NCBI RefSeq assembly: GCF_021462225.1
Contig: NC_061794.1
Span: 47,292,414 to 47,356,413 of the forward strand
Origin: Girardinichthys multiradiatus
Taxonomy: Eukaryota > Chordata > Actinopteri > Cyprinodontiformes > Goodeidae
Reading direction: 5' to 3'
Length of the DNA: 64,000 bases
Part shown: in pieces, positions 11,450-23,300 of the stretch
Position numbering within the stretch: position 1 is the stretch's first letter
Layout of the letters: each line of letters begins with the position of its first letter
Notes under the pieces: generated by a model
Told to the model about the DNA's origin: nothing
What the model saw: only the letters and a program-made list of their open reading frames with translations
Databases searched by the model: none
Translations under genes and position numbers: made by a program

Positions 11450-12330
11450 GCAACCAGACAACATCTTTCTGGTAATAGATCTGCTTTTTAAGTAAAGAAA
11501 TTGTGTTTTTATTCTAGGTTCTTGGTGCTAATAATGTGCACCATGTTTGCAGAAGGAGATAAATACTGTAGTTCTCACTTCCTCTAAGAAGCTGCAAAGT
11601 GAAAAAATGTCCTATTTCAATTTAAAGAAGAAAGATCGGAGCTGTGAGGACATACTGACATTCAGTTGAAACGTTAACATTAATATTTAGAAACGGATCC
11701 TGTTAACATTAAATGAAAAATATCTAAATCAGTTATTTTGTAGATGGCCATATATTCATTGTCAGTCATTTTCATTACCCTTCTTCCATAGTGGGTCACG
11801 GGGGAGATGGTGCCTATCTCCAGCAGTCTATGGGCAGGAAGCGGGGTCCACCCTGGATGGGTCACCGATCCATCGCAGGGCAACACAGACACATACAGGA
11901 CAATCAACCATGCACACACTCATTCACACAGCTAAGAGCAATTTAGAGAGACCAATTAACCTAACACTCATGCTTTTGGGCTGTGGGAGGAACCCGGAGT
12001 ACCCAGAGAGAACCTATACATGCACGGGGAGAACTTGCAAACTCCATCCAGAAAGACCCCCGGCCGGGAGTCGACCCCAGGACCTTCTTGCTGCAAGGCA
12101 ACAGTGCCACCAACTGCACCTATTTTATAAATGTGACAAACTTTATTTTAGACCATCTTTTCTCACTTAATCCTGTTCAGGCTGATAGGAACCTGGGTGT
12201 CTATCTCACGGGGTCAAAGGTTGTAAGGCGGGGCACCCAGGGATTTGGTCCCTTCCATCTGTGGCCCAACACAAAAATACAAAGAAGACATTCATGCACA
12301 CACACTCTCAGATCAGGATCTCAAAGTTGT
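11450..12330 (+). repeat. Segmental duplicate, copy 2 (partner 7010-7835)
   Basis: Blocks 11455-11735 and 12122-12330 match copy 1. A minus-strand SINE splits them. The junction keeps a direct repeat, TATTTTGTAGATG on the left and TATTTTATAAATG on the right, which looks like the SINE target duplication. Confidence 0.85.
11745..12121 (-). mobile_element. tRNA-derived SINE
   Basis: On the minus strand the element starts with a tRNA-like head: an A-box-like GGCACTGTTGCCTTGCAGC region followed by a B-box-like GGGGTCGACTCCCGG. A conserved body follows (GGGTCACCGATCCATCGCAG on the plus strand). Such SINEs are common in percomorph fish. A second copy lies at 26560. The tRNA-like head is not a functional tRNA gene. 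Confidence 0.8.
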
Positions 12331-12353
12331 GGTAGTAGTGCTAGTAATAGTAA

Positions 12354-12396
<43 letters not shown>

Positions 12397-12602
12397 TGTG
12401 GTAGCAATGGTAGTGCTTGCAGTGTTAATAGTAATAGTAATAGTGGTCATAGTGATAGTAGTAGTAGTAGTAGTAGTAGTAGTTGTGGTAGTAGAGGTGG
12501 TGTTTATAGGGCTAGTAGTAGTAATAGTAGTTGTGGTAATAGTGCTAGTGGTGGCAGTAGTAGTAGTGGTAGTACTAGTAGTAGTAGTAGTAGTAGGGGT
12601 GG
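12331..12602. repeat. (AGT)n trinucleotide microsatellite, imperfect
   Basis: About 270 bases of AGT units with GGT, AAT and TGT variants. It directly follows the duplicated segment. It creates long spurious ORFs of poly-Ser or poly-Val in different frames; none looks like a real protein. Confidence 0.95.
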
Positions 12603-12789
12603 TAAAGAAGATGATTCAGATCATTCTTCATGTGTGGGTGATTAACTTTACAGCAAGTCACAGTAAAAAAACATCTAAAAACGAGGCAACATTTAACTCG
12701 AGGAACTGGCACTGAATGCATCTGCTGCAGGGAATGTGGGGTTGTTGACGATGCAGCTAGGAGATATGCACCTGTAGAGTGAATGTTCC

Positions 12790-13335
12790 TCTATTTGAAT
12801 ACTGAATACTGAAGGAAGGGGGTGAGTAGTATTGACTGTACTTCTTAAAGAAGTTTAGGTCCTTCAGTGTTTACAGCAAGATGCTGCAGATCTTCTATAA
12901 GTCTGTTGTAGAAAGTGTGATCTCTTCTACCATCATCTGCTGGGGAAGCAGCATCAGAACCAGGGACTTAAAAAAGCTCAACAAGCTGATAAAAAAGGCT
13001 GGCTCTGTTATGGGGACTCCTCTGGAACCTCTGGAGATCATTGTGGAAAGACGGATTCTTCATAAAATGAAGAACATTATGGAGAACCCTGAGCATCCTC
13101 TTCATCAGACTGTCCTACAACAACAGAGTGTCTTCAGTCAGAGGCTTCTTCAGATCTGCTGTAAGACGGAGCTCTACAGGAGATCCTTCCTGCCCACAGC
13201 CATCAGCATCTACAACGGCTCTTTGAGGAAACCTTCATATTATGAGCTATAACAACATTTAATTTCCCTTTGGGATTAATAAAGTATTTTTGAATTGAAT
13301 TGAATTGAATTGAAGTGAACTGAACTGAACTGAAC
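12790..13335 (+). mobile_element. LINE 3' end with GAATT tail
   Basis: An open frame at 12881-13252 reads the C-terminal part of a non-LTR reverse transcriptase ([27 protein letters not shown]). It is followed by GGGATTAATAAAGTA and a (GAATT)n/(GAACT)n tail. The 5' part is missing, as in typical truncated L2/CR1/Rex1-type insertions. The clade is uncertain. Confidence 0.8.
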
Positions 13336-13537
13336 TGAGTGGAATATTGGGACCATGAAATAAATGTTCTTACCAAGACGCCAGGGATCCCACATTGTCT
13401 CAGCCAGTAATCAGACCTGGACTCCTCATTAGAATAAATGGATCCTGTCTGGCCACCTCAACACAATGTTGGGCCAATGCAGACTTTATCTGCTGGGCCC
13501 CCTTTTAGTTTATCAGAAAGTTTTCCTGCCCTCCCCT

Positions 13538-13538
<1 letters not shown>

Positions 13539-13626
<88 letters not shown>
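13539..13626. repeat. (CA)n microsatellite
   Basis: About 85 bases of uninterrupted CA dinucleotides; it produces spurious His-Thr and Cys-Val ORFs. Confidence 0.97.
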
Positions 13627-13628
<2 letters not shown>

Positions 13629-13659
13629 AAGTCTGGGTAGCAGTTGTGAGACTGTGAAA

Positions 13660-13830
13660 ATGTCTTTGAGTTTCTGTTTTTTTTCTTTTACCGTGTCCTG
13701 TCCGACAGAGTAGTACTCAGAAATGTTGAAGAAGAAGCCCAACAGATTTACTTTTACAAGTGGAGCATTCCGGCGAACACTATAACTCTCTGCTTGATAT
13801 GTATAAAACAAACTTTATTAGAACCTGCTC
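13660..13830 (-). repeat. Dispersed repeat family Y (possible LTR remnant), copy 1
   Basis: On the minus strand it matches 34925-35100 and 57320-57480: a TCTAATAAAG-TTTGTTTTATA block, then TAGTGTTCGCCG, CTCCACTTGTAAAAGTAAATC and GACAGGACACGGTAAAAG. The AATAAA close to one end suggests the R-U5 part of a retroelement LTR, but no matching termini were found. Confidence 0.6.
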
Positions 13831-14189
13831 TAGGATTATTTTAATTGTTACTGACACTGAGACGGAAACAAAAATATAAGAAGGAAGAAAGACAGAGAGG
13901 TGGGGCAAAAAGGAAAAAAGGGAGAGGAGAAAAGAATAGAGAAAGAAGGATGAAGAGAATACAAGATACTAGAAGGCTGCTTCTACACTGAAACATAAAT
14001 AACAACAGCATAGTTACCAAAACGTCCACGGTACTTATGAATGCAAGATGTATTTAGTGGTAACTGCGGCTCAATATAGAACATCCGTGTGTCTGTTAAC
14101 ACCTGAATCTAAACACCTGTGGGTCTGAGTGTGAGCGCCCTTGTGCACACAAGGTTTGTTCATAAAAATATGCAAAATTAAGTGTGAGG

Positions 14190-14540
14190 AGCCACAGACC
14201 CACCCTCCTGGACCCGGGACAGACACCATCGCCGCTAATACCGTAACCCCCCCACCCACCACCACCCACCACCACCCACCCCCCAGAGAACAGCAGGGGA
14301 GAGTCCCAGTGGAACCACCCACCAGCCACAGTGCAGAAGCCCCAGGGAGCTGCAGTGACGAGCACACAGGCCCTGCCTGCGGCCGTCTATGCCAGAGCAG
14401 ATCCGGCCATGGAGCCAGAGACCCGAGAATCCGGGACATATCACTCCCCAAGGAGAGGCCCGACAGAGCCAGGGGGCCCAGGCCCCGCCTGTGGCCGTCT
14501 ATGCCAGAGCAGATCCAGCCACTGGGAGTGAGCCGGCACA
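14190..14540. repeat. GC-rich block with a short tandem duplication
   Basis: Much richer in G+C than its surroundings. It contains a C/A-rich run (CCACCACCCACC) and two copies about 90 bases apart of GGCCGTCTATGCCAGAGCAG. The overlapping ORFs have no known domains. Origin unknown. Confidence 0.6.
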
Positions 14541-14584
14541 CACCAAAGCACACACACAAAACAAAGGTTTCTGAAGGGCAGAGG

Positions 14585-14920
14585 TGTGTGTTCATGCATG
14601 AGATTATTATGTTCTGCAGCTTGTTGTCTTGAATCAATGATTTCAAGTTCTGAAATGAGTGAATCTTTTACTTGCTGCTGCCACATCTCAAGTTTTCTAA
14701 TGACTGATGGGACTTTATCTACCAGATGTGGGAGGTGTGTGAGTATGCCCTGCATCTGCAAATTCAGTTCATTGAGTTTCAGAAACATGTCACTGAGGTC
14801 TGCAAGTTTCATAAGGAAGTTGTTACAGTAACATTTGTGGGCAAGATTCCTTCCCTCTTCCTTCAAAACCATGCAGATCTCTTTTTCACAGTTCAAAGAT
14901 CCTGAACCGCATCTTCCTGG
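14585..14920 (-). pseudogene. hAT-like (ZBED/SCAND3-type) transposase fragment
   Basis: The minus-strand frame reads a stretch including LADLSDMFLKLNELNLQMQG, then KVPSVIRKLEMWQQQV. This resembles the helical region before the C-terminal dimerisation part of hAT-derived proteins, where LAYLADIF-LNELNLSLQG-type patterns recur. There is no start or upstream catalytic region, so it is a fragment. The family call is from memory of the pattern only. Confidence 0.5.
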
Positions 14921-15599
14921 GGTCTTGAAGTTATGATAGTTTCATTGATAGTAAAAGTATAGAACAAAACACATAAATAGAAAGGAGCCACAAGCTGGTT
15001 TTAATGAGAAAACTTTATTTTAAATATCAGAAAGAAAGACAATGGTGTAAATAAGATGTTAGCTGTGGTATTTCCACCCTGCTCTAAGATTGATGCTCTG
15101 AATTAGCTTTTATTACACATTTAAAAAATGTTCATGTTGAAATCTGCAAATAAGGTGATAAAGTGATTTAGTAACTTTAGTAAGTTTAATTTCTAGTGAT
15201 TTAAAACATGACTAAAACATAACTTGCCTTGTAACACAGACTCCAAATCAGTAACACTGAGGCTCGGGAGAAACTAAAGTATATACAAATAAAAAATCAA
15301 AGATGTGATTAGAAACTAAAGAGTTCAGATAGAAACCAAGGAGCGTTTAAGCAGGGTGGAGTGATTAGTGGACTGGGATCCAGGTGTGTGATTACTCTTG
15401 GCCTGCAGCTGGGAGCAGGACTGGAGTTGGACTCATTTTAGGTCTGCTCCATTCATCCCTAAGGTCGGCCCGCATAGGTTTGCACCGCTTTAAAAGATAC
15501 ATTCATAGAAACAGAACCATAGTATCAATGTATTGTCTGTGTCATACAGAGTGTTACATGCCATAATGCATCAATTCATTGACTTGATTCATGAACAGA

Positions 15600-16735
15600 A
15601 CCAACCTTTTGCAAGCAGGTTTGGATTTAGTTTAGTTTAGTTGTCCTTGATAAACAGGTTTAGTATCAAACTGTGGCTCTGTGATAACTGCTTGCAGGTG
15701 AACTCTGATAAGACTGAAACCCTATTATTGCCTGTTATTGGCCTCTTCGTTCGAACCAAAGCTCAGAAACCTGGGTATTATTTCTGATTCTGCCAGGTTT
15801 TTGGAGTGCCATTCTCATGGATTAATCAGAAACCATTTTTTCAGCTATGAAATATTTCTAAGCTTCGAACTCTAGTGTTAAAAAGCTGAAATACAAATAA
15901 TTTTCCATGCCTTTATTTCATCTCGTCTAGAATATTGTAACAGCTTTTCTGCGTGTTTGACCTTGACCGCCTCCATCTGGTTCAGAATGCTGCAGCAAGG
16001 CTCCAAATGTATCTGTCTAGTCCAGCTAACAGTCACACAGCCACTCAAACCTTACAAAGCTGCCTTACAGATGTTCAAAAGGTGTCATTGCTCCTTTAGA
16101 TTCATATTGTCATCTATCTGCCAAAAACCTCTGGGTTCATTTTGAAGACACTTTTAAATTTGACAAACAGATCAGCATTATTTTAAAGATGTGCTTCTTT
16201 CAACTCTGTCAGCTCAGTCAAGACCCATGTCCCTCCTGAGCAGTTTGGGACAGTAATCCATGCATTTATTACAACTTGCTTGGATTACTGCAGCTCATTG
16301 TTGGTGTTGATTAGGCGTTGCTAATGCATCTGCAGGCTGCAGCAGCTTGCCTCCAACCTAGAAGCAGAAGGTGCCCTCACATCAGCCCTGTACTGAAAAC
16401 CTTGCACTTGCACCACAACACTACTTATCTGATCTGCTTCACTCTTATAATCTGGCTAGGACTGTTAGACCAACTGGTGCCTTCCTCATACAGACCCCCA
16501 GAACCAGACTATGGTGGCCCCTAAGCTGTGGAAGAACTTGCCTTTAAAAATCCGAGCTGTTCGAACCGCTGATCAGTTTAAGTCTCTGCTTAAAACACTT
16601 CCCGTATCAGTGGCTCTCAACTCTAGTGAAGCAGGACCTCTGTGTTTGTTTTATTGATTTTTTAGATGCTATTTGTTGTTTAGTTGTTGAACTTTTATTA
16701 TGAGGTCCCCGGGCCTGTTTTTAAGATCTTTGTGT
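15600..16735 (+). mobile_element. Decayed LINE fragments
   Basis: Broken plus-strand frames show reverse-transcriptase C-terminal pieces: NSDKTETL near 15700, AFISSRLEYCNS near 15915, then a second piece with a HITPVLKTLHLH-like block (about 16380-16410) and WKNLPLKI-like words (16530). Stops and frameshifts are frequent. It ends about 160 bp downstream of the gene B stop codon. Confidence 0.65.
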
Positions 16736-16897
16736 TTTTGAAAAATAAAAATGAACCTCAGGGAAAGAACATTGGTGCTGATGTTTGTAGAAGGTTTCTG
16801 TGAAACCTCTGTTGTGTAAAAAGGTTTTAGATCATTACCTCAGCCTCTAGCTTCCTGTTGATCTGCGAGGATAAAAATGGCCGCAGCAGAGTTGAAG

Positions 16898-19800
16898 CTA
16901 AGTTGTGTTGGAGTAAACCAGCTCATTATGGCTGGTTTTATCCACCCGAGGCTCAGCGTAGATAACATCATTTATGGTACTGCAGGAAGCTCTGGGAGGA
17001 GACACCACCTTTCTGTTGGAGAACTTCACTTTTGCATAGATGACTTTAGTTGAGTCATCTTCAGCCTGAAGAAAAAAAGTAAAAGTTTAAAATGCAGGAA
17101 AAGACAGCCAGTGTTTCCAACTAAGCTGTGACAATTCTTCTTCCATCCTCCTCTCCATCTTCCTCTTTCTTCCATCTTCCTCCCTCCATCTGATCCAAAC
17201 AGAGGAGATGAAGAGTAAATCTTTGCTTCAGCATCATCATTTTAATCAGTTTTCTGTGAAACCGTTGGTTTGACAGAGCTGCATAATCTTCTGTCCAGGT
17301 GTTTTATTACCTTACTGATAACATTAATATGTTTAATATTTAGATGCTAATGTTAATATAATCTGGAATTATATAATCTAATAATACAATCTGGCTCCAA
17401 ATAACAGCTGAACAGAGACTTTAAGATCAGTTTATATTTAAATGATATAAAAGCAGATGATATTTTTGATTGGTGGAAAGAAATAGCTAACTGTGATATT
17501 TATTTTGCCAACAGTGAAATCTTAAAGGTTGATGAACTGCCTGAATTTCTTGTCAGTGTTATCTGAATGTCAAACCCAGGGAAATAATTAACAAAAGTGC
17601 TTCATAAACCTGAAGTCTGTTTGCTGGGACGGATTTTTGTCCCACTGGTTTCCAGATCTGATTGGATAATTTTACAGTGTTTACAGTGGGGGTGGGAGGC
17701 TGCTGACCTCGACTGGGGACATTATCGGGCGGTGGAAGGAGTACTTCGAGGATCTCCTCAATCCTGCCATCATGCATTACCTGGTGGAAGCAGAGGCTGG
17801 GGACTCAGGGTTGGACTAAAATATATTTTATTTTTTGTTAATTTATTTTTTAGTCAAAGTAATACATGAGGGGTTCAGTTCATCTGAGGTAACACTTTGC
17901 AGAACCGCCTTTCACTGCAGGTCCAGCAGCAGGTCTTTGGGGTATGTCTCTACCAACCTCTCATTTGTAAAACAGTCCACCTCGGTCAGATTGTCTGTGA
18001 ACATCAGTTTTCAATTCCTACCACGGATACTTGATTAGATTTAGGTCAGGACTTTGACTAGGCCATTCTAACACACACATCTGCTTTGATCTACACCATC
18101 CATTGTATCTCAGGCTGTATGTTTAGAGTGGTTTTCCTGCTAGAAGGTGACCCTCCGGCCTCAGGTCTGCAGCCTCTAACAGGTTTTCCTCCAGGATTGT
18201 CCTGGATTTAGCTCCATTCATCTACCATCAACTCTGACCAAATTCTCAGTATGTGCTGAATAAATGCATCCCACAGCATGATGCTGCCATCACCATGTTT
18301 CCTGAGGATACTGGTGTGCTTAAGGTGATATCTAGTGATAATTGGTACTTCTCACATAGATGTTTGCCTGTGGGCCAAAATGTTCAGTTTGGGACTCGTC
18401 TCATCACAGCACCTTCTTCCACATGTTTACTGTGCCTTGGGCAGGGGGCAAAGTTCAAATGTGGCTTCTTATTCTTTTTTTCCAACACTTAAAGCCAAAT
18501 TCGGGGAGTTCGCCGCTAAATGTTCTGTTAAATTCTTCCACCTGAGCTGTGGATCCCTGCAGCTCCTTCAGAGCTGCCATGGGCCTCTTGGCTGCTTCTC
18601 TTATTAATGCTCTCCTTGCCCCATCTGTCAGTTTAGGTGGACGTCCATGTCTTGGTTGGTCAGGACCAACTGCTCTATGACAATCTCTGGGAGATACTCG
18701 AAGCTTAGGAGATTGTTATAGAACATAACCCTGCTTTAAACTTCTCCACAACTTTCTCTCTGGCCTGCCTGCTGTGGTCCTTGTTCTCCATGAAGATGCT
18801 TGTTCTCTTATGTTTTCTACCAAACCTCTGAGGTCAGAAACACATCTGCAGTTAGACTGAGGTTAAATTACAACCAATTCAATTCAATTCATTTTAATTC
18901 AATTCAATTCATTTCAATTCAGTTTTAATTATATAGCGGCAATTCACAACACATGTTGTCTCAAGGCTCTTTACAAAGTCAATTCAGTCGAATCATCCAG
19001 ATTTCAAGTCAGGTTCATACATTCCAGTTATTCCTAACCATTAAACAGTCAGATTCAGTTTATTATTTATTGGATAAAAGGTTTTTCTATCTAAGGAAAC
19101 CAGCAGATTGCATCCAGTCAGTGACTTGCAGCATTCACTCCTCCTGGATGAGCATGTAGAGACAGTGGACAGTCACTGGCGTTGACTTTGTAGCAATCCT
19201 TCATACTGAGCATGCATGTAGCGACAGTGGAGAGGAAAAACTCCCTTTTAACAGGAAGAAACCTCCAGCAGAACCAGAACCAGGCTCAGTGTGAGCGGCC
19301 ATCTGCCACGACCGACTGGAGGTTAGAGAGAACAGAGCAGAGACACAAATAGAAGCACTGATCCAGGAGTACTTTCTATGGGAAAGAAAAGTAAAACATT
19401 AATGGCTGTAGCTCCTTTAGTGGATTCATCTAGGAGAGAAAGACAGCGAAGCAGATGAACCCTGAGCCAGTTTTCAAGCTTAGAGGATGAAAGAGAGCAC
19501 ATAGACACAGTAGAACTTCAGCTAGTAGTTATGTCTAGGAGAGACAGGGTTAAACACTGAAAGACAAGGGCCAAGTGGATCATCTGTAAGGAGCTTTGTG
19601 TTGCTAACCATCCTGCTTACTTGGTGCTGAGAAGTGGTTGCAGTTACAGAGCTGCAGCTCTGGTTAGTTTCAGCTTCTGTTGGTTTGGTGTTTGTGGTTT
19701 CTCTGTAAGATGAGTAGATTTCCACATTAGCAGATTTCCACTCTTGATATTCTTCTGTGCCGTCTTTATTCATTCTGGAGTTCTTCAGCGGTAGAAGAAG

Positions 19801-20364
19801 ATGTTTTTTAATTACTATTTTCATTTCAGTTTCATTAACATTTAAAATGCATCCAAAATGTTTTCATGCTCACCTCAGTGGCAGGAGTGTTCTCTGTTTA
19901 CACAGGAGGAGATAAGAAACATTTCAGAAGTTAAACTTTGCTTCTTTCCTTGATCTTCTCTCTACAGATTCATGTTTAGCATCTCCTTTCTTCTCTAAGT
20001 TCTAGAATCTTCCTTATGTCTGTTTTCCAATGATCATAGAATATTTTAGGCTTTTGAATAAGTGTGTGGAAGTAAATATTTCTCTGTCAGGAATCTACAA
20101 TTATAACATTGTCTTTGTTTTTTATGTGGGTTTCTGTAGCTTGTTTTGGGCCAGTGCATGACCAACATTTGTACCATGTGGGACCCCAATGACGGCATCA
20201 AGCCAGAACGTGTTGGTCTGTTATTAAAGATGTTTCCCAGTTTTTTCAGAGCTGCTGGAGTCCTCAGCTCACCAGATCTCTGACACTCGGAAATTGGGCC
20301 AGAAACATTTGGATCTCTGTCATATGGGACCACCAGCATGATAAATGTTAAATATTTTAAATGC

Positions 20365-20399
<35 letters not shown>

Positions 20400-23300
20400 T
20401 GCCTTACCTGTGTGATGTTTCTCAGGTCTTTTTCGGCAGCAAACCAGCAGAGCCACAGATAACAAGATGATGATGATAACCAAAGTTAGAGCCACATACC
20501 GCAGAACATTTGCAGACCCTGCTGGAAGACGCAGATGTTTATATTTCATGGTGAGGTATGGTGCTGGTACTGTTCCTATATGGTGCTGCAACATGTCTCT
20601 GCGTCTTTCTGCTGAAAGCATCTGAAGCACATGGACAGTACTGCGTGTTTCTGTGTGGTTACAGAAACTGATGGAGATTCAATTCCAAAATTAGACTGAG
20701 TGTCTGAAGAAAATGTGCATCTTAGATCTTCAGATGAGCTGAACACCGTTCTGAGTTCTGAGTAGTGCAGTTTTGATTGAACTGAAGATTTTACTCATCA
20801 CTCACTGTGGTTTGGTGCACCTTTAGATGTTGTTGTGTTCGTCTTAGTCAGAACAGGCAGATCTGTGGTTTCAGAGGAAGCTGAAGCTGTGAAGCTTCCT
20901 GAACTGGAGCTCAAACAGCCTCTGGTTGGTGGAGTGGAGAGTGAGGGGTGGACTGCAGGCAGACAGAAGAGAAACGTTTGGATGTAAAGCTGCTGAGGAA
21001 GATATGTTTGCTAAATTCATCTGAATGAATTTCTATACCATAAACCAATGATGTTCAGAAGGTTTTATCTTCCCACCAGTTCTGACAGTGATATGAAAGT
21101 CTCTGAATGAACTACTTGAATGTCCACCTCACATCGGTACCATCCTGAGTCAGACTTGGCCGCTGTCTGATGGTCACATACAGAATTCCATCTGCACTGA
21201 ACGCTGTATCTGCCTCTCTGAGCTCTGTCTCCATCTTTCTGAACAAGAACTTCTTCTTCTCCACATCCTCCTCTGCAGGAGGATGTTCTTCCAGAGGAAC
21301 CAAAGGAGCAGGCTACTGCAAGTGAGCTACCAGGTTCTTTATAGAAGTGATGATCATTGTTTCCATCCAGCAGAGCTGTTAAATTTATCACCAGTTTCTT
21401 TCACACAGTGGGAGCTGCTCAGTTCAACCAGTCTGTGGCTGGAACAGTTAATCCAGCAGAAACTGAACAGGAAAAACTAAAACTGTTCCTCAGACCTTCA
21501 GAGAGATTAAACAATTAGCTTTAGTTAAACAGATACTCACCATCTTTAACTACAAGTCTGAAGTCCTGGTATAAAGCTGAGGACAAGGAGGCGCCCAAAC
21601 CACATCTGTACCCCCCTGAGTCGGACTGGATCAGCTCTGAGATGCTCACATAGAAAAGAAAAAACCCCAAAGGAGTATCTCTAACAAATTCAATGCTGTA
21701 CCTTCCAATCTTGGCTTTGTTTTCACTTGTACTAATCAGAAGGTTTCCTCCTGAACAGTTTTCCATGCAGAAGATCTTCCAGTTGTCAAACAGAAAAATG
21801 CCACATGTAACTCTGATGTCTTCTCCAGCAGCTCCATATATGTGTTTCAGAGAATTGGCAGAACTGACCTGCAGAGCTGCAGATAAGAGCGACAAGTTGC
21901 TTTAAGTTCTTACTGTGAGAAACCACAGAGTGATTACATTTCTACACACTGATAGACAGAAAACAATATACAGAGTACATGCATTCACAAGCATGAGACC
22001 CCAGACTCAGAAATAAGAAGCACAATGAGAGAAAGTGAAGCTGTAAAAGCCATGTCAGCATGAACTTAAACTATCAGGTTTAGATATTTTTATCTGAACA
22101 GTCTGGATTCAAACCTCAATCAGAACCATTAGCAAAGGAAGGAGTGCAAATTATGAAGCACATCTTAAGAAACGCTGCAGGAGATGAAGAAGAGCCTTAC
22201 CTGGTTGCTGTAAACCACAGAGAAAGAAGTGAAACAATAGAGACAGTTCTCTGATCAGCAGAAAGCTCAGAACCAGACGCCCATCAATGACACATTATTT
22301 AGAAAAGAATACGTTAAGTTGTCCTGATGTGAAAATGACTGAACCGGATATTAAACCTCTCTGAGACCACCTGTACTGCAGGATAGAGAGATGTGGGTCC
22401 AGATCATAGGAGGTCCTAATAGAGCAGGAGAAAACTAGGGCTGCAGCCATCAATTATTTCAGTAATTGATTAATCTAATAAGAGATGCTCTTAGTAAATT
22501 ATCATACTTTAATAAACAAGCGTTTTAAACTTTAAAAAACAAACATTTATTGTAAATGGCAAAAACGTAAAAAACTAAATTCAGTTGTGGCCTAATTACT
22601 GCTCTGAGTGGGTTGTTCTTTTAGCAGAAGACATGCTTCAGAGTTTGTATACTCCACTTAACAGGGTTCAATTACTTAATTAGTCGACGATTATTTCAAT
22701 AATTGATTAATCACAATAATTGTTTTAGCCCTGGAAAAAAGTAAATAAATCATGTATGGAAACAAAAATGATTCTGCAGACAAGGGCAGAAATCAGAAAC
22801 AATCAGAACAACTTGCAGATTCAAAAACCTGAGACTGAATGAAGGAAAGTAAGAATACAAGATCCAAATGTAGTTTGCTATAAACAAGCAGTTAGAGAGA
22901 TTTCTGTTCATTATCATGCTGAACTGTAGCTCTTTGCAATTTTTTTGTTCAATTTACATTTTTTCAAAAAGTGCAATTTTTTTTAAAATTTCTTGTTCTT
23001 TCTGCTTTGTGAGTATGCTTTTATTTTGTAATGTTTCCCATCGCTTCCCCTTTCAATGGCTGAGCTTTAAAAGGTCTTGTTTTGAAAAGTCTGCAGAAAG
23101 AGGAGAGCAACAGCAGCAGTGGCATCCTGGCAGGTATGAACTAATGTGTGGTTGGAAAGAAACATCCCACAGTAGTCATCAACATTTCCTGCTTGAACAA
23201 GTCAGGAACACAACGACCAAAACAGCACCGGTACGAAACGAGCAACATCTGGCAGCTACAGCAGCAGCGTTTAGCAACCAAAACAGGTGGAATCTCTTTG

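Noticed and set aside
11990..12121. tRNA gene suggested by A- and B-box-like sequence (also 26780-26875 and 45590-45722)
   Set aside because: No closed cloverleaf; these are heads of tRNA-derived SINEs.
11983..12715. Long overlapping ORFs rich in Ser or Val
   Set aside because: They are readings of the (AGT)n microsatellite and adjoining repeat in different frames; no start context, splice sites or domain.
13458..13811. ORFs with Cys-Val or His-Thr runs
   Set aside because: Produced by the (CA)n tract at 13539-13626.
20046..20630. 194-codon continuous ORF over the gene B membrane exon
   Set aside because: Only 20408-20521 is supported by splice sites and homology; the rest is intron read-through including a CA repeat.
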